From assembly GCA_025890175.1 (NCBI GenBank), contig JANPYM010000003.1:2724795-2788794 (forward strand): a DNA stretch of 64,000 nucleotides. The letters are read 5' to 3'. The position numbers were made by a program, and so were the translations under genes. Positions 1 to 10,885 of the stretch are shown here, piece after piece. The notes below the pieces were generated by a model that searched no databases, was not told the DNA's origin, and saw nothing but the letters and a program-made list of their open reading frames with translations. The DNA comes from Ciborinia camelliae (Eukaryota; Ascomycota; Leotiomycetes; Helotiales; Sclerotiniaceae). Position 1 is the first letter of the stretch. Every line of letters starts with the position of its first letter.

Positions 1-1
1 C

Positions 2-499
2 TCGCCAGCCTGGTCCAGAGTTGAATATATACTCGAGCATCCAGAACTACCACATAACCTTGTGCGCTTGGTGAGAGATGGTAGTGGAACCGGGTTTTTG
101 GAAATCGATACAGGAGTAGCGGCCAGGATAGATGCTTTTTACATCGTGGATGTAGCGATTGCTGCTGTTATGCTGGCTGCTATGGACGAAGAGAAGAGGA
201 TGCATATTGAAAGGTTCGAGGCCCCCCCGGCCGCGCCAGTACAACCAGATACACCAAGGTCAAAGAGGAAATCCTTCTTGAGGGGGGAACAGATGGAATT
301 GGATGTCGAAAGCCAGGAGAGCCCAAAATATAAGATGGTCCCGACGAGAGAAAACAACAAAGATAAAGAAAAGGTGCCAGGGTTCTGCGGCTTGCTCTGG
401 ATGATAGTGAAGGCGATCGCTTGGATCGTGAAGATGACGGTGAAAGCAACGGCAGCTATTATAATTGGCCTCAGCAAATGTTTGACCAAGAGGAAATGA
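2..499 (+). CDS. C-terminal part of an unidentified fungal protein (5' end outside window)
   Basis: An open frame enters from the left edge and ends at a TGA at 497-499, giving about 165 residues with no start inside the window that needs to be real. The first half looks globular (acidic and hydrophobic residues mixed, with an Ala/Ile/Val-rich helix around 140-180). It is followed by a Pro-rich and charged linker with basic stretches, and then a hydrophobic, lysine-studded C-terminus (Trp-Met-Ile-Val, Ile-Ala-Trp-Ile-Val) that could be amphipathic or membrane-associated. I do not recognise the family. The gene is convergent with UTP11, whose stop lies 223 bases downstream on the other strand. 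Real coding is supported by the long frame reaching the edge and by the codon pattern, but a further intron upstream cannot be excluded. Confidence 0.6.
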   Translation, partial: SPAWSRVEYILEHPELPHNLVRLVRDGSGTGFLEIDTGVAARIDAFYIVDVAIAAVMLAAMDEEKRMHIERFEAPPAAPVQPDTPRSKRKSFLRGEQMELDVESQESPKYKMVPTRENNKDKEKVPGFCGLLWMIVKAIAWIVKMTVKATAAIIIGLSKCLTKRK

Positions 500-722
500 T
501 AGCGTTTGAAATAAGAGGATACATTGGCGTTTTTGGTATACGATCACGACTTGGATATGATTTTGGGCTTGGATATGAACTTAAATTCCATTCCTTGGGC
601 TATCCCCGGGGTATCTTATTATTATCGCAGGTCGATGAAGGGGTTTCGAACCCACATGGTTCTCTTGGCCATTTTCATCCAGCATGCAGCTTTCGACATG
701 TTTGAAGGCCAGTTAAATAATT

Positions 723-1534
723 CTATCTCTTCCGTTCTCGTATCTTGAACTTGACACCATTTTTGTTAACACCGCCAATTGTTGAGGATTTAGCCATTTT
801 CGCTCGTTGTAAATCCAAAGCCTCCTCTGCGTCGGTCAAAGCTTTCAACCGTTGTCGTGCAATTGATAACTTGACTTCCAACTTATCGGCCTCCTTTTCC
901 TGAAGCTTGCGTAGATTCTTGGCTGCTACATCCTCGTTGGCGCCCTCATTTTTAATTGTGTCATCGTACTCATCGTCCTCGAAATCGAAAACCATATCCA
1001 TATCCATATCCGAATCATCCCCTCCCGCCTTTTCTTGCTGTTCTTCCTCATCTTCCACAAACACAACCTTTTTCCCATGCCCTTTAATACCCACGGCTCT
1101 CTGTTCTAATTCCTCAACTTCCTTCAATGCCTTATTCCTCATCGTCCGTACGTAACCCAAATCCTGTGTCTTGAACAATCGCACAGCATCCTGATTCAAA
1201 ACCTGATTGCCTCGGTCTCCATTCACAGTCCCTGTATATTTTTTGCCGGTTTTCGAAGGGCCCTTCCTGTTCACCATTCCAAAGTAAAACTCATCAGGAT
1301 TCTTCTCGAGCACTTTTTGCTTGAGTGCCTTCAGCTTTGCTTTCTTCTTATTGAAGTCGCGCGCTCTGGCAGAATAATCCTAAATATCTAATCAGTATTT
1401 CGCAGATAATGTAATTACCGGAATGAAATATGTACCTTATGCTTTTCGAGAAGTCCCCATCGTTTCCGCTCTTCGGGCTGTGATCTTTCCTTATAAGTAC
1501 GCCCATCGCGGACGGATTTACTCGCTTTATCCAT
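723..1534 (-). CDS. UTP11: U3 snoRNA-associated protein UTP11 (SSU processome)
   Basis: Two exons on the minus strand: 1534-1436 and 1379-723, with a 56-nt intron (donor GTACAT, acceptor TTTAG) that restores the family hallmark GLLEKHK / DYSARARDFNKKKAKLKALK. The protein is 251 residues, the usual length for Utp11. Hallmarks are the basic N-terminal helix, the EKNPDEFYFGM motif, the FKTQDLGYVRTMRN segment, an acidic Glu/Asp tract in the middle and a Lys/Arg-rich C-terminus. Utp11 is a component of the small-subunit processome, which processes 18S pre-rRNA in the nucleolus. The start chosen is the ATG at 1534. The N-terminus differs from the common MSSMRNAV-type start, so an additional short upstream exon is possible. 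It is divergent from CMC1 with about 310 bases between the start codons. Confidence 0.93.
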
Positions 1535-1843
1535 TGTGTGAGTATTACGCAGGTTCGATTGAAGACAATGTATGTGATTTGAAATTAATTCGGTGGGTGT
1601 CTATTGAAAGTGCTTCCTTTTCGATGATTTTCTTATTGAGAAAGTTTGAATTCCGTAACGACTGATTGCCAAAAATTTCGACAAGGATTTAAGGATTGTC
1701 CATTCACGCTAAGATAAACTAGTTCAACTTGGGAAACTACCTTCAGAACGTTCGATTTTCTCCAATTCTCTAAATGAAGTGAAGTAGTGAAATACCATTC
1801 AAGGTCGGAGTCTCGATTTATAGTCATTTACATTTAATTTTAT
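1535..1843. promoter_or_regulatory. Shared divergent promoter region of UTP11 and CMC1
   Basis: 309 bases separate the two outward-facing start codons, so both 5' regions must lie here. The stretch is AT-rich with no convincing TATA box. The function is inferred from position only; no specific binding site is claimed. Confidence 0.5.
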
Positions 1844-2391
1844 ATGGCAGCTATGAATTCACAAAAGGGGGAGGTGGAAAAGGCGCCTAGACTACCTATG
1901 CCATCACGGAATCCTCTACCATTATCCGCAGCACAAGAAGCTCAAGTCCAAGAAGTTTACCATACAAGAGTGCGGAGTTATTGTGCGGCAGAGATCAAGG
2001 GTGTGTATCCTGAGGAACATGTACAAGAATCTTTTACTGATGATAAAACTTAGTGTTCGCAGATTGCGCTCTCGGAAGAACTTTCACTGCCCCATTCAAA
2101 TGTAGAGAACAAAACCGAGCGATGAACAATTGCATGATAACGCATGCCACACAATCAGAAAAGGATGCAGCCAGAGAAGAGTGGTTTTCACTAAGATTAC
2201 AGAGACAAAGAGATCGTGAAGCAAAAGAAGCAAGGAGGAAAGAGCAAGAGAAGTTCCATAGGGAATGGTGGGGTCTACCAGCCGAAGATAGAGAGGGCGA
2301 GAAAGGCAAAGAAGTAATGAGGAATGCCGAGAGAGTTGGCGGATTTCCAAAGAGGGACGAAGGACAATTGAGCAAAGATCGGCATAGGTGA
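1844..2391 (+). CDS. CMC1: CMC1-like twin CX9C mitochondrial intermembrane-space protein
   Basis: Exons 1844-2000 and 2054-2391 join in frame across a 53-nt intron (donor GTGTGT, acceptor CTTAG). The product is 164 residues. It has two CX9C pairs, Cys47-Cys57 and Cys69-Cys79, with the fungal CMC1 wording FADCALGRTF and KCREQNRAMNNC. This fold is imported and oxidised by Mia40/Erv1 in the intermembrane space. Family knowledge links Cmc1 to copper delivery and early cytochrome c oxidase (Cox1) assembly. A long charged helix (Arg/Glu/Lys-rich, REEWF...REWWGL) follows the CHCH domain. An alternative start is Met4. It is transcribed divergently from UTP11. Confidence 0.9.
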
Positions 2392-3289
2392 CCACGGTTT
2401 TCACCCGGATTTTGGGGCAGCATAGGCGTTGGGGTTCTTTACAGCATTTTCGACCAGCGTATGGAACGCACGACTGGGATTTTATGTACGACTATACTGA
2501 TATGATATCAATTCGCATTTCTGGAACGAACGAATAATTGCGACCGAACTCCTTTGGTCGATCAATTGGATGTTAGTAGTTGTGATTGCCACGTCTACTG
2601 AACTGTTTCTGGCAAGTGCCATCATCTTTTGACCACTTTCTAGCTAAGTATCAGTGTATATTTCAAAAGCAGAACACTCCTGTCAAGTTGAAGGTCTTGA
2701 TGGCGTGGTACATTGCATGCTTCATTGTGGTACTTAGTGGTCCTAGTGGCTGCTAGCTTACCGTCGAGGCACATAGCATGCGAGCAGCGCTCCCAGGTTC
2801 CAGTTACCGTCAACCATTTATCAGTTCATTCTTCATCCATTTGTTCTCTACGGGGTCTCTCGGAAGCCGAATATAATCCTACTAGAGAGCTCAAAGGCTT
2901 CCGTATGTCACGTTGTGGAAAGCTCACGTTGTGGAAAGCCTCACGCAATAATTGGTTTTTGAGGAGTTTCGCTGTTGCCTAGGGTAACTATTACGCTGCC
3001 CTTGCCCGTTATTGTGTCTGCCTAGTTTTTGAAATCAAGAAGTCTTCTATATCTCATGCATTACAAATTCGAAATTACTTCTGCTACTTGATATATTGCT
3101 CGGTTCACCAATCGTTCACTGTTGCGAAGAAAAGTGTTCAAAGAATATCTCCCCGTGAACATAAGACATTGTGATTATCATCGAAGGCAGCGTCATTCAG
3201 AAACTTTACTGTCCAGCATGCACCATCATTATTCATCACTAGCCTGGGAATAACTACTAATATTTTCTACTTCAGATCCAACTAGGATC
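2392..3289. other. Intergenic, CMC1 3' side and SET-gene 5' side
   Basis: 898 bases without a supported gene. One frame of 89 codons (2713-2982) is open but has no recognisable motif, splice context or compositional support. No repeat, tRNA-like fold or inverted repeat was seen. Confidence 0.5.
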
Positions 3290-4069
3290 ATGGCACCATC
3301 CCCACCAAAGCCCCACAACATGGGCGTTACCACTCCAGTACCAACAATTTCCACGATTTCGATAGCGACATCCAAACCGAAACAAATTAACTCCTCAGCC
3401 TTAGAGCCCCCAATTAAATATTCTACCTTCTCCGAAGAACCTCCTCTTCGAGTTCCCGAAACTATCGGAACCCTAATCGAAGTCCGCACTTCCCCCAAAG
3501 GTGGCCTCGGCGTATTTGCCCTCTGTTCTATACCCGCCAATACCCTCCTCTTAAGCGAAGAACCTCTGGTCATCCTCACCGATACAGGAACACGTACTGA
3601 CCCCCTCGATGCCCTCGTATCCGCACTATCCCCCTCTCGCAAAACGGCTTTTTTATCGCTTCATGCTTATCAGGCGAATCCACGAGAATCCAGAAATCGA
3701 AGTATTTTATACAGTAATGGATTTGGAGTAGGAAAAGTGGAGAGTTTATCAACGGGAATTTTTGAGACGGCGAGTAGATTTAACCATTCTTGTGTGGCGA
3801 ATGCGAGATATGGATGGGAGGTGGAGGTGGGTGGGCGAGCAGTTGGGGAAGGAAGGATGAAATATTTTAGTAGGAGGGATATTGAAGCGGGAGAAGAAAT
3901 TACGGTGGATTATGGACATGGGGTGAAAGGGTTGAAGAGGTTCTATGGGTTTGAGTGTGATTGTGGGAGATGTAGGGAGTCGGAGCAGAGTGGAGTGGAT
4001 GCCGCGAGGGGGAAGGATGCGGAAAAATTGAATGGGGTGGGGCTTGATGGGGTTGAGGGGCTTCAGTGA
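3290..4069 (+). CDS. SET-domain protein (SMYD/SET5-like lysine methyltransferase)
   Basis: Single exon, 259 residues. After a Pro/Ser/Thr-rich N-terminal 55 residues, a SET domain runs from about 60 to 210. It has the opening strand with GGLGVFA (71-77), the pseudoknot motif RFNHSC at 163-168, and EEITVDYG (202-209), whose tyrosine is the usual catalytic residue. A short post-SET cysteine cluster CDCGRC follows at 223-228. The order NHSC, ITVDY, CxCxxC is that of small fungal SET proteins that methylate lysine with S-adenosylmethionine; the substrate cannot be told. There is no MYND finger, so it is not a full SMYD protein. The 5' half uses C-ending codons heavily and the 3' half is G-rich, an oddity seen also in glutathione reductase here. 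Confidence 0.85.
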   Translation: MAPSPPKPHNMGVTTPVPTISTISIATSKPKQINSSALEPPIKYSTFSEEPPLRVPETIGTLIEVRTSPKGGLGVFALCSIPANTLLLSEEPLVILTDTGTRTDPLDALVSALSPSRKTAFLSLHAYQANPRESRNRSILYSNGFGVGKVESLSTGIFETASRFNHSCVANARYGWEVEVGGRAVGEGRMKYFSRRDIEAGEEITVDYGHGVKGLKRFYGFECDCGRCRESEQSGVDAARGKDAEKLNGVGLDGVEGLQ

Positions 4070-4519
4070 GGGGTTGAAGGCGTTGTGATTGGGAGATTTC
4101 CGGGACGGAGTAAGAGGCTCCATACAATATGAGACTCCTAACTGTCAGGGACCATACCAAATAGCCGGTCAGGCTACCTTACCTCCTAAAAACTCTGCAT
4201 TGTCTGAAATTATATCAGATAATCAAACAGCCTCTCAGGTATATATACAAGATGACACGCTTCAATGTTGAAAAGGCGGAGATAAGGATGGGGAGAGAGG
4301 CTTCGTATGCTTTGAATTATAACTTCTTTTTGATGGTTGTTTACAGTTTTTATATTTTGTGTATGTTGAAGTGATTGATGGGATTGTGAAAGTACCGCGT
4401 TTCTTAATGAGATGGGGGTAGCTTTAAATGCCATTTTTGAGGACGAAGATTGGTATTTTTCATCAAATACAGAATGCTGAGGTTTAAGAATGAATTGATA
4501 TAATAAATTGATAGCTAAA
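4070..4519. other. Intergenic downstream of the SET gene
   Basis: 450 bases, AT-rich, no supported gene or repeat. The short frame at 4089-4271 has no family features. Confidence 0.45.
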
Positions 4520-4786
4520 TCAATGCCTACCTAGTACGTTTTTGACCTTTTCAAAAAGCATCCTCCCGGCCCAATCTTTCACGATAGCCCTTATGATTCG
4601 ACGTGTTTCTTTCAACAGCAGCATTGTCCGCTCTTTCGACATATAGGCTTCCAAAGACGCACTCGGAATATTTGAACTAGAGCTGCGCTTTAAAATATCG
4701 ATACCAGAGTTCACGCTACCAATAGCTTTTGGGGGATTGTAGTTGTAGGTGTGGAAGGGTTGATTTATTATTAGAACTATAATCAT
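4520..4786 (-). CDS. Doubtful small ORF, helical C-terminus
   Basis: An open frame of 88 codons. The last 45 residues are strongly helical and basic (ERTMLLLKETRRIIRAIVKDW), which is more ordered than a chance frame usually is. An ATG at about 4820 could be spliced to it in phase (ATG GCA G, then a 41-nt GT...AG intron), which would give a slightly different N-terminus. No family was recognised and neighbours give no hint. It may be a real small gene, part of a longer spliced one, or chance. Confidence 0.22.
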   Translation of the reverse strand: MIIVLIINQPFHTYNYNPPKAIGSVNSGIDILKRSSSSNIPSASLEAYMSKERTMLLLKETRRIIRAIVKDWAGRMLFEKVKNVLGRH

Positions 4787-7052
4787 AAGATTATGTAGAT
4801 CCTATACTCGCACCTGCCATATTGATTCTTGACAGCGTTTCTGTTTCGGAAAAATAGTGCCATTTCCGACGTTGGAATCTTATTTATCACCGTTTTAAAA
4901 GTTTGAGATTAGCAGGATTTTGGGGATAGAGCAAGAAGAGACACACACATCGTTTTCGTTTCTTTTTTTAAAATTGCTTGCACTGTTCGAGCCACCATTG
5001 CCATCTAGATTGCCAAGGACCGAACCGAGGCCCGAAAGCTGGGGAGTGAGAGGAGAAGCAATAATAGAACTTGTGGGGCCAAAGAGCTTGGTATGCATGG
5101 CTAAATTTGATATTCTGGAGGTTTATATAAGAGATTTATACAACGGCTGAGTGTCTAAAGGTAACATCAAGAATCATTATAAGGCGTTTTTGATGAAGAA
5201 TGTTTTATTTTCTGGATTTCTTGACCGAGGATGGATCTTCTACTAAACAGGCGTCGACAACGAGGAAGCTGCCTCGACTGCCCCACTGACAACTAGCACT
5301 CTATGCTTGCAGAATCTTCAAACGCACCTGAAGATTGTTCGTAGAAGGCTGTCATCCCTTGGGGACAGATCAGGTTATTACTAATACGCCATGTCTCTCA
5401 AATTTGACAGAAATTGTGCTATCTGGTCGATATAGGGGAAGCCACATTCGTGAGATCCGGAAATTTCAAGCTTTGTTGATCTGTGCTGAAGATAGAAGCT
5501 ACCTAGTCTGCAAGACAGTCTCAGATCTAGATTGAGCGAGATGGCACTAGCTTAGATCGACCCCATTTGGTAGTAGTCACTTAAGCACAGGAGGAATCTC
5601 CCTAGATCTGTGGCGTTGCTTGCCAATGTATCTAGACTTCAAGCAAAGACGGCATTTCGTCGTTTAAAGTCAGACTCAGAGCAACATTTTAGTTGTACAC
5701 TCTTATAAAGCCAATTTGGTGACTTGCTTGGGAGAGGGAAAGTCGGTCCTCGCTGAAAAAGTGAGACAACTAAAATACAACTCTAGGCTGGAAATAAGAA
5801 AGCTTGATCTGGCTGAAGACTGTTCGGCGCGAAAATTCAAGGTTATTGGGGCGAAGAAAATAAGTTGAGAGTCTATCTTCTGTTTCTATCAGGTAAAATT
5901 TGAAATGTTAGATTAAGTCTAATGGTATTGCAATGGTGCTGATTGATGAGAGTGATAAAATTAAAACTCGGTTGGAAGGTTTCCTCCGGGTAAAACGGGG
6001 TTTGAGAGAGAAGACACTAATCTCAAAAAGGTTAACCTTACTTGTACGTTGATCTAGATTCTACTGGTTCAATGTTGTCTTTTCGATCTCCTCTCCTCTC
6101 TCCTCTCCTCTCCCCAACGCGGCAGCCATGTTCTATCAATTGCCCTTCCCTTATTGAATTGGCAAAAAACAACATATCGATAAGGTAACTTTGTTGCAAG
6201 GATAGGAAAAGGATGGAAATATCCAACCCCCTGTGGAAAATATTTCATTTGCCTTCGAAATCACTACTGGTGGTACCGAGTGATACCTATACCTAGTAGT
6301 TCCCCCTATCTTGTATTCAATGCAGCACTCACAGCCTTTGCACATCATCGGAAGTATACCTTCCCGTTCTTACAATTCCATGGTTGCATTATTATCCCTG
6401 CAGCAAGCTCTACTAGTATCAAGCTGAATACCGAATGTATTCAATCTCCAAACTCTAGCCAGCCAATCTCGGTTGACTTCAAATAAATGAACACGTTACT
6501 GAAGAAATCTTCTCGATTTGTCCTGTCCGAGCTGGTATATCAAAACTTCTGAATACAACAGCCACTAAATGCCCGGTCCCGGTACAATATCCGGGGTGGC
6601 TGACATATTAGTTGATTATAGATGTCTCACCCATATAGACAATCGACGTCAGCGGTGGCCGGTCGTCAGTCGTTGATTGTTGATTGTTGAGGCTTCAATT
6701 TGAAGCTGAAATATTAGATTGTGCCTATGTCGATCCTTTGGAGGCGCTCATTCTCGACGGAGAATGTGATGACTTCATCTCCTGCCTTGCTTCAAGCAGG
6801 AGAGGAAGACAAATCGACTGCCTCTGATAGGTCTGTTTTGATATTTTAATCCTCGGAGCTGAGAAATTTTCTCTACGCCGTCACAGTTTGATCGTGTTAT
6901 GGGGGTATGCAGATATAAGTATCAAATTTCCTTTCTTGTTTTGCTCTTGCATCTCTATATCTACAATAGTCTTTCTTTATTTCATCAGTTCATTTACTCC
7001 CGAGTTTATTCCTCAATCCAAACACTTACCTACTTGAAAACAAACAATAACC
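4787..7052. other. Long intergenic region upstream of the peroxygenase-like gene
   Basis: About 2.3 kb with no supported gene. Short frames at 4895-5150, 5335-5535, 6038-6348 and 6280-6486 lack motifs and splice support. There is a CT-rich tract near 6074-6113. Just before the secreted peroxidase gene lies a TATA-like AGATATAAG near 6910, placed about 140 bases before the ATG and followed by a pyrimidine-rich leader, which fits a core promoter for that gene. Confidence 0.45.
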
Positions 7053-8410
7053 ATGAAGGTAGCAACTACCGTCGCCTTATTGGCCTTGGCGGCAACTGAA
7101 GTCGCCGCGTACCCTAAGCTGGCGGCCGAACACGCTGAAAGACTCGCAAAGTCACAACGTGGCAAGCGAAGTACAGCTGCACGAGACCCATTGCATAAGC
7201 GAGCCAGCTTTGATGCTGCGTCGCAGTATGTTAGCACGACAGGAGCACATGCGTTTGTTGCACCCAATTTCAATGCAGGCGATGTTAGAGGCCCCTGTCC
7301 TGGACTGAATGCTGCTGCAAATCATGGATATATACCGCACAACGGAGTTGGAACCATTGGCGATTTCATCGATGGTACCAATGTTGCCTATGGGATGTCA
7401 TTGGATCTTGGAGGATTTCTCAGCATCTATGGAGCCGTATTTGATGGCAACTTGCTAGGTTCGTCCAAATGCCTTTTTTTTGTAGAAACGACACTAACAT
7501 GATACATCTCATAGCTTGGTCTATTGGTGGACCGACACCCAATAACGCCCTGCCTTTGGGTAATCTTTTGGGTCTTACCGGACAGCCTCAAGGAATTTCA
7601 GGCTCGCACAACAAGTACGAATCTGACACTTCCTCAACTCGCCCGGATCTTTATCTGGCTGGGCAATCCCACGATCTTGAGGTTGATCTGTTTCAGAAGT
7701 ACTATAATGCTTTGATTGAAGGGGTTGGTGCCGATGCACAATATCAAGGACTCCTTGACTTCAGAATTGACCGCTTCAACAACTCTATTGCAACCAATCC
7801 CTACTTCTTCTCTTCACCTTTTGCAGGTGTTCTCGCCTCACCTGCCGGTTACAGCTTCCCTGTTCGAATGATGTCGAACAAATCTGCAGAATTTCCCGAG
7901 GGCTCGTTGACCAAGAGTGATTTAATGTCTTTCTTCGCCATCACTGGAGAGTCTGGCAATTTTCAATATACCCCCGGCCACGAACGCATCCCAGATAACT
8001 GGTACAAGAGAGCTATTGGCGACGAATTTACCATCCCTAGCTTCCTCGCCGACGTCCTCCACTTTGCATTGCAATATCCTCCTCTTCTTGACATTGGTGG
8101 AAACACTGGCAAGCCCAACACTTTCACACCTGTTGATCTTGGATCCTTGACCAAGGGCGTATTCAATGCTGGAACTTTGCTGGAGGGAAACAATCTGGAA
8201 TGTTTCGTCTTTCAAGCCGCCCAAATAGAAGTACCGGATATTGCTGTTGGCATCCTTACAAGTATTGGGAATGTCATCCAGCCATTCATCAACGTAGTCG
8301 CTCAGCGTCTGCAGGGTTTGAGTTGCCCACAACTGAAAGGTATTGATAAAAGCACATTTAATAACTTCCCAGGCTATACCAACTGCAAACATGGATGTTC
8401 ATCGTATTAA
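7053..8410 (+). CDS. Secreted haem-thiolate peroxidase (chloroperoxidase / unspecific peroxygenase family)
   Basis: Exons 7053-7458 and 7515-8410, joined in frame across a 56-nt intron; 433 residues. Residues 1-19 form a signal peptide, followed by a short pro-region with dibasic sites (Lys-Arg at 38-39 and 49-50). The proximal haem ligand motif PCP is at 81-83 within GPCPGLNAAANHG. The magnesium/haem-propionate segment is ESD at 171-173 (in place of the EGD or EHD common in the family). A C-terminal acid residue followed by RIPDNWYKR (near 292-300) matches the distal region. Family members use hydrogen peroxide to halogenate or oxygenate organic substrates outside the cell. Length and C-terminal half fit the long peroxygenase type. 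The EGD-to-ESD change and the exact catalytic acid (Glu281 or Glu292) need alignment. A C-terminal pair of cysteines could form a disulfide. Confidence 0.9.
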
Positions 8411-8915
8411 ATTAGTTTTATTAATGGTATGGGCTGTACGATATATATGGAAACTTTTATTATAAATCAATGACAGCATGAAAGATTTTGGTTTGGTTTT
8501 AAGGAGAACTTTTTCTTATTTGTATTTTAATTTATAGAGATCGGATCATATTATTGGATGAATTTATTTCTCTAAAGAACCTTATATAAATATCTAAATG
8601 ATCTGATCTGACGTCTTGATGAGCATCCTTTAAGCTTCAACACTTTGGTGAGAGAACTTAAAAACATCACGACGCACCCCTTCATATTTAAGACTGTAAT
8701 AAATGACTTGCATAAATGAAGATTTTCAATCGATCTTCATTGCAAAATCAAAATCACAATCACCATAAATCCCCAATATACGAATTAAGGTTAATATTGG
8801 TCGCGCCTGCCTGTCAGCCTTGCTGCTTTCGACCGGACTAATTGGAACGAGGCTGAGATTCCCCTCATCCTTCAACTCGAACTTTTGCGATTCTTTACTT
8901 TTCAATACCAGCATT
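8411..8915. other. Intergenic between peroxidase and SWD1
   Basis: 505 bases, AT-rich 3' flank then 5' flank; nothing else seen. The open frame continues a little upstream of the SWD1 start, but the first ATG that fits the family is at 8916. Confidence 0.45.
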
Positions 8916-10381
8916 ATGAATTTGTCACTAACTGATCCTTTCGTTCTCGCACAAGATTATCCGGAATCATCCACACACACCCTTCGCAGCGGCCATGCTT
9001 CTTGCGTGCGCTTTAATCGCAAAGGCGATTTCCTTGCCGCAGGGCGCACCGATGGCACCGTCGTGATTTTTGATGTCGAGACCAACGGCATAGCACGAAA
9101 GCTCAAAGGACATACGCGACAAGTGCAATCATTGAGCTGGTCGCGTGATGGCAGATTCTTACTCACATCGAGTCAGGATTGGACATGCAATATCTGGGAT
9201 TTGATGGATGGGAGTATCGTAAAGTGTGTACGATTTGAGGCACCGGTATATTTGGCAGAATTTCATCCTTCGACGCAGTGAGTCAAGTTATACGGTCTCA
9301 TTTGTTCCGTCAGAATGGAGACTGATCATTTTCTGTGCATGCTAGTCTCAAAATATTGGTCTCATTATTTGAAGACCCGCCGTTACTGGTAGATCTCACA
9401 AACCAGCAAGTGGTGAAATATATCCTGCCTTCTACAATCAAGAAACGAACGGTGTATGGAGAAGACGAATCAAAACCGATCGCACCACAAACTACAACCG
9501 TCGCGATTTTTACTGCCTCGGGAGATCATATACTTTCGGGGACCAATAAGGGATGGCTGAACATAATTGAAGTGGCTACAAGGACGGTGATATATTCTAC
9601 GAAATTATGCACCGGTGTGTTGCTTTATATGCGACTTACCACGTCTGGACGAGACGTGGTAGTTAATGCGCAGGACAGAATCATTAGGACGATACAGATA
9701 CCGAATTTATCAGCGGCGGATCTGGACCCTGATACGATAGACATTGAGGTCGAGCACAAATTTCAAGATGTTGTAAACAGGCTGAGTTGGAACCATGTGG
9801 CATTCAGTGCGACGGGCGAATACGTAACGGCCTCGACATTCAACAATCACGATATTTACATCTGGGAGAGAAACCACGGAAGTTTGGTAAAGATTCTGGA
9901 GGGACCTAAGGAAGAACATGGAGTGGTCGAGTGGCATCCTCACAAGCCTATGATTGCGGCATGTGGTTTGGAGTCAGGAAGAATACATATCTGGTCGATT
10001 GTTCCGCAACAGAGATGGTCGGCCTTAGCACCAGATTTTGCCGAAGTCGAGGAGAATGTGGAATACATCGAGAGAGAGGACGAATTTGATATCCATCCAC
10101 AGGAAGAAATCCATAAGAGGAGATTGGATGCCGAGGATGATGATATAGATGTTCTAACAGTGGAACCAGTTAAGGGTGATGTGGTTGACGAAGAAAACAC
10201 ATTCAGGATGCCAGTACAGCTCGATGGCGACGATACCGAAAGCGAAGAAGAGTTTGTAGCTGTGGGAAGGGGTGAAATGAGAAGGAAAAGTCCCTCGGAT
10301 GGACGTAATTACCAGCTTGATTCGGAGGCAATTGGGAGTGCAGACGAACAGCCTCGAAGGAAGAAAGGCAGAAGACGTTAA
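8916..10381 (+). CDS. SWD1: COMPASS subunit SWD1 / RBBP5-like WD40 protein
   Basis: Exons 8916-9277 and 9346-10381 with a 68-nt intron (GTGAGT...GCTAG); 465 residues. The N-terminus NLSLTDPFVLAQDYPE is the characteristic start of the family. WD40 blades follow, with GRTDGTVVIFDV, SSQDWTCNIWDL, SGTNKGWLNIIEV, FNNHDIYIWER and LESGRIHIWSI. The Glu/Asp-rich segment after residue 320 and the Lys/Arg-rich end match the Swd1/RBBP5 tail that contacts the Set1 catalytic module. The role known from the family is as a core subunit of the H3K4 methyltransferase complex in the nucleus. The two exons keep frame and the junction falls inside a blade (FHPSTH / LKILVSLFED), so the model is secure. Confidence 0.95.
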
Positions 10382-10885
10382 ACCATATATCCTTTTACTT
10401 TTGTTGGCAAAATGGCGTTTTCAGGAACGGATGTAGTTTGGAGCTTAAGGCGGGAACGAACATGTTGTGGGTGGGTATCTCGACTGACTTGCATATCATA
10501 TGCAGCTGCACAACCAATTAATAGCTTACACATTAAGAGAAAAACAATCTAGCAACAAACCGAACCAGCACTTCCATTAGTTATCTTATCTCACGGCTTT
10601 GTATATTGTATTCATACAAACTTTGCTTCTCCAATTTCTGATTCTTCAAAACGGTACGAAACTCTTGGGTTATACAAAAAACGCCCCCAAGCCTCACATC
10701 CTGCATAGCGCTTACATAGCAACACTTTCATTCCTCAACTCTCCAATCTCATTGAATTCCTGTTTACCCGTCTTACATTCCTATCGCATCTTTGCCTATC
10801 CCGCAAAAGGTGGCTGCATCGAGGAACTTACCCCTCACCTCAAATCCACTCACATAAAGAACGTGATAAAGAAGCACCTCCCACC
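10382..10885. other. Intergenic 5' of glutathione reductase
   Basis: 504 bases. An open frame at 10599-11087 overlaps the reductase start in another frame and is a shadow. No distinct regulatory site is claimed. Confidence 0.45.
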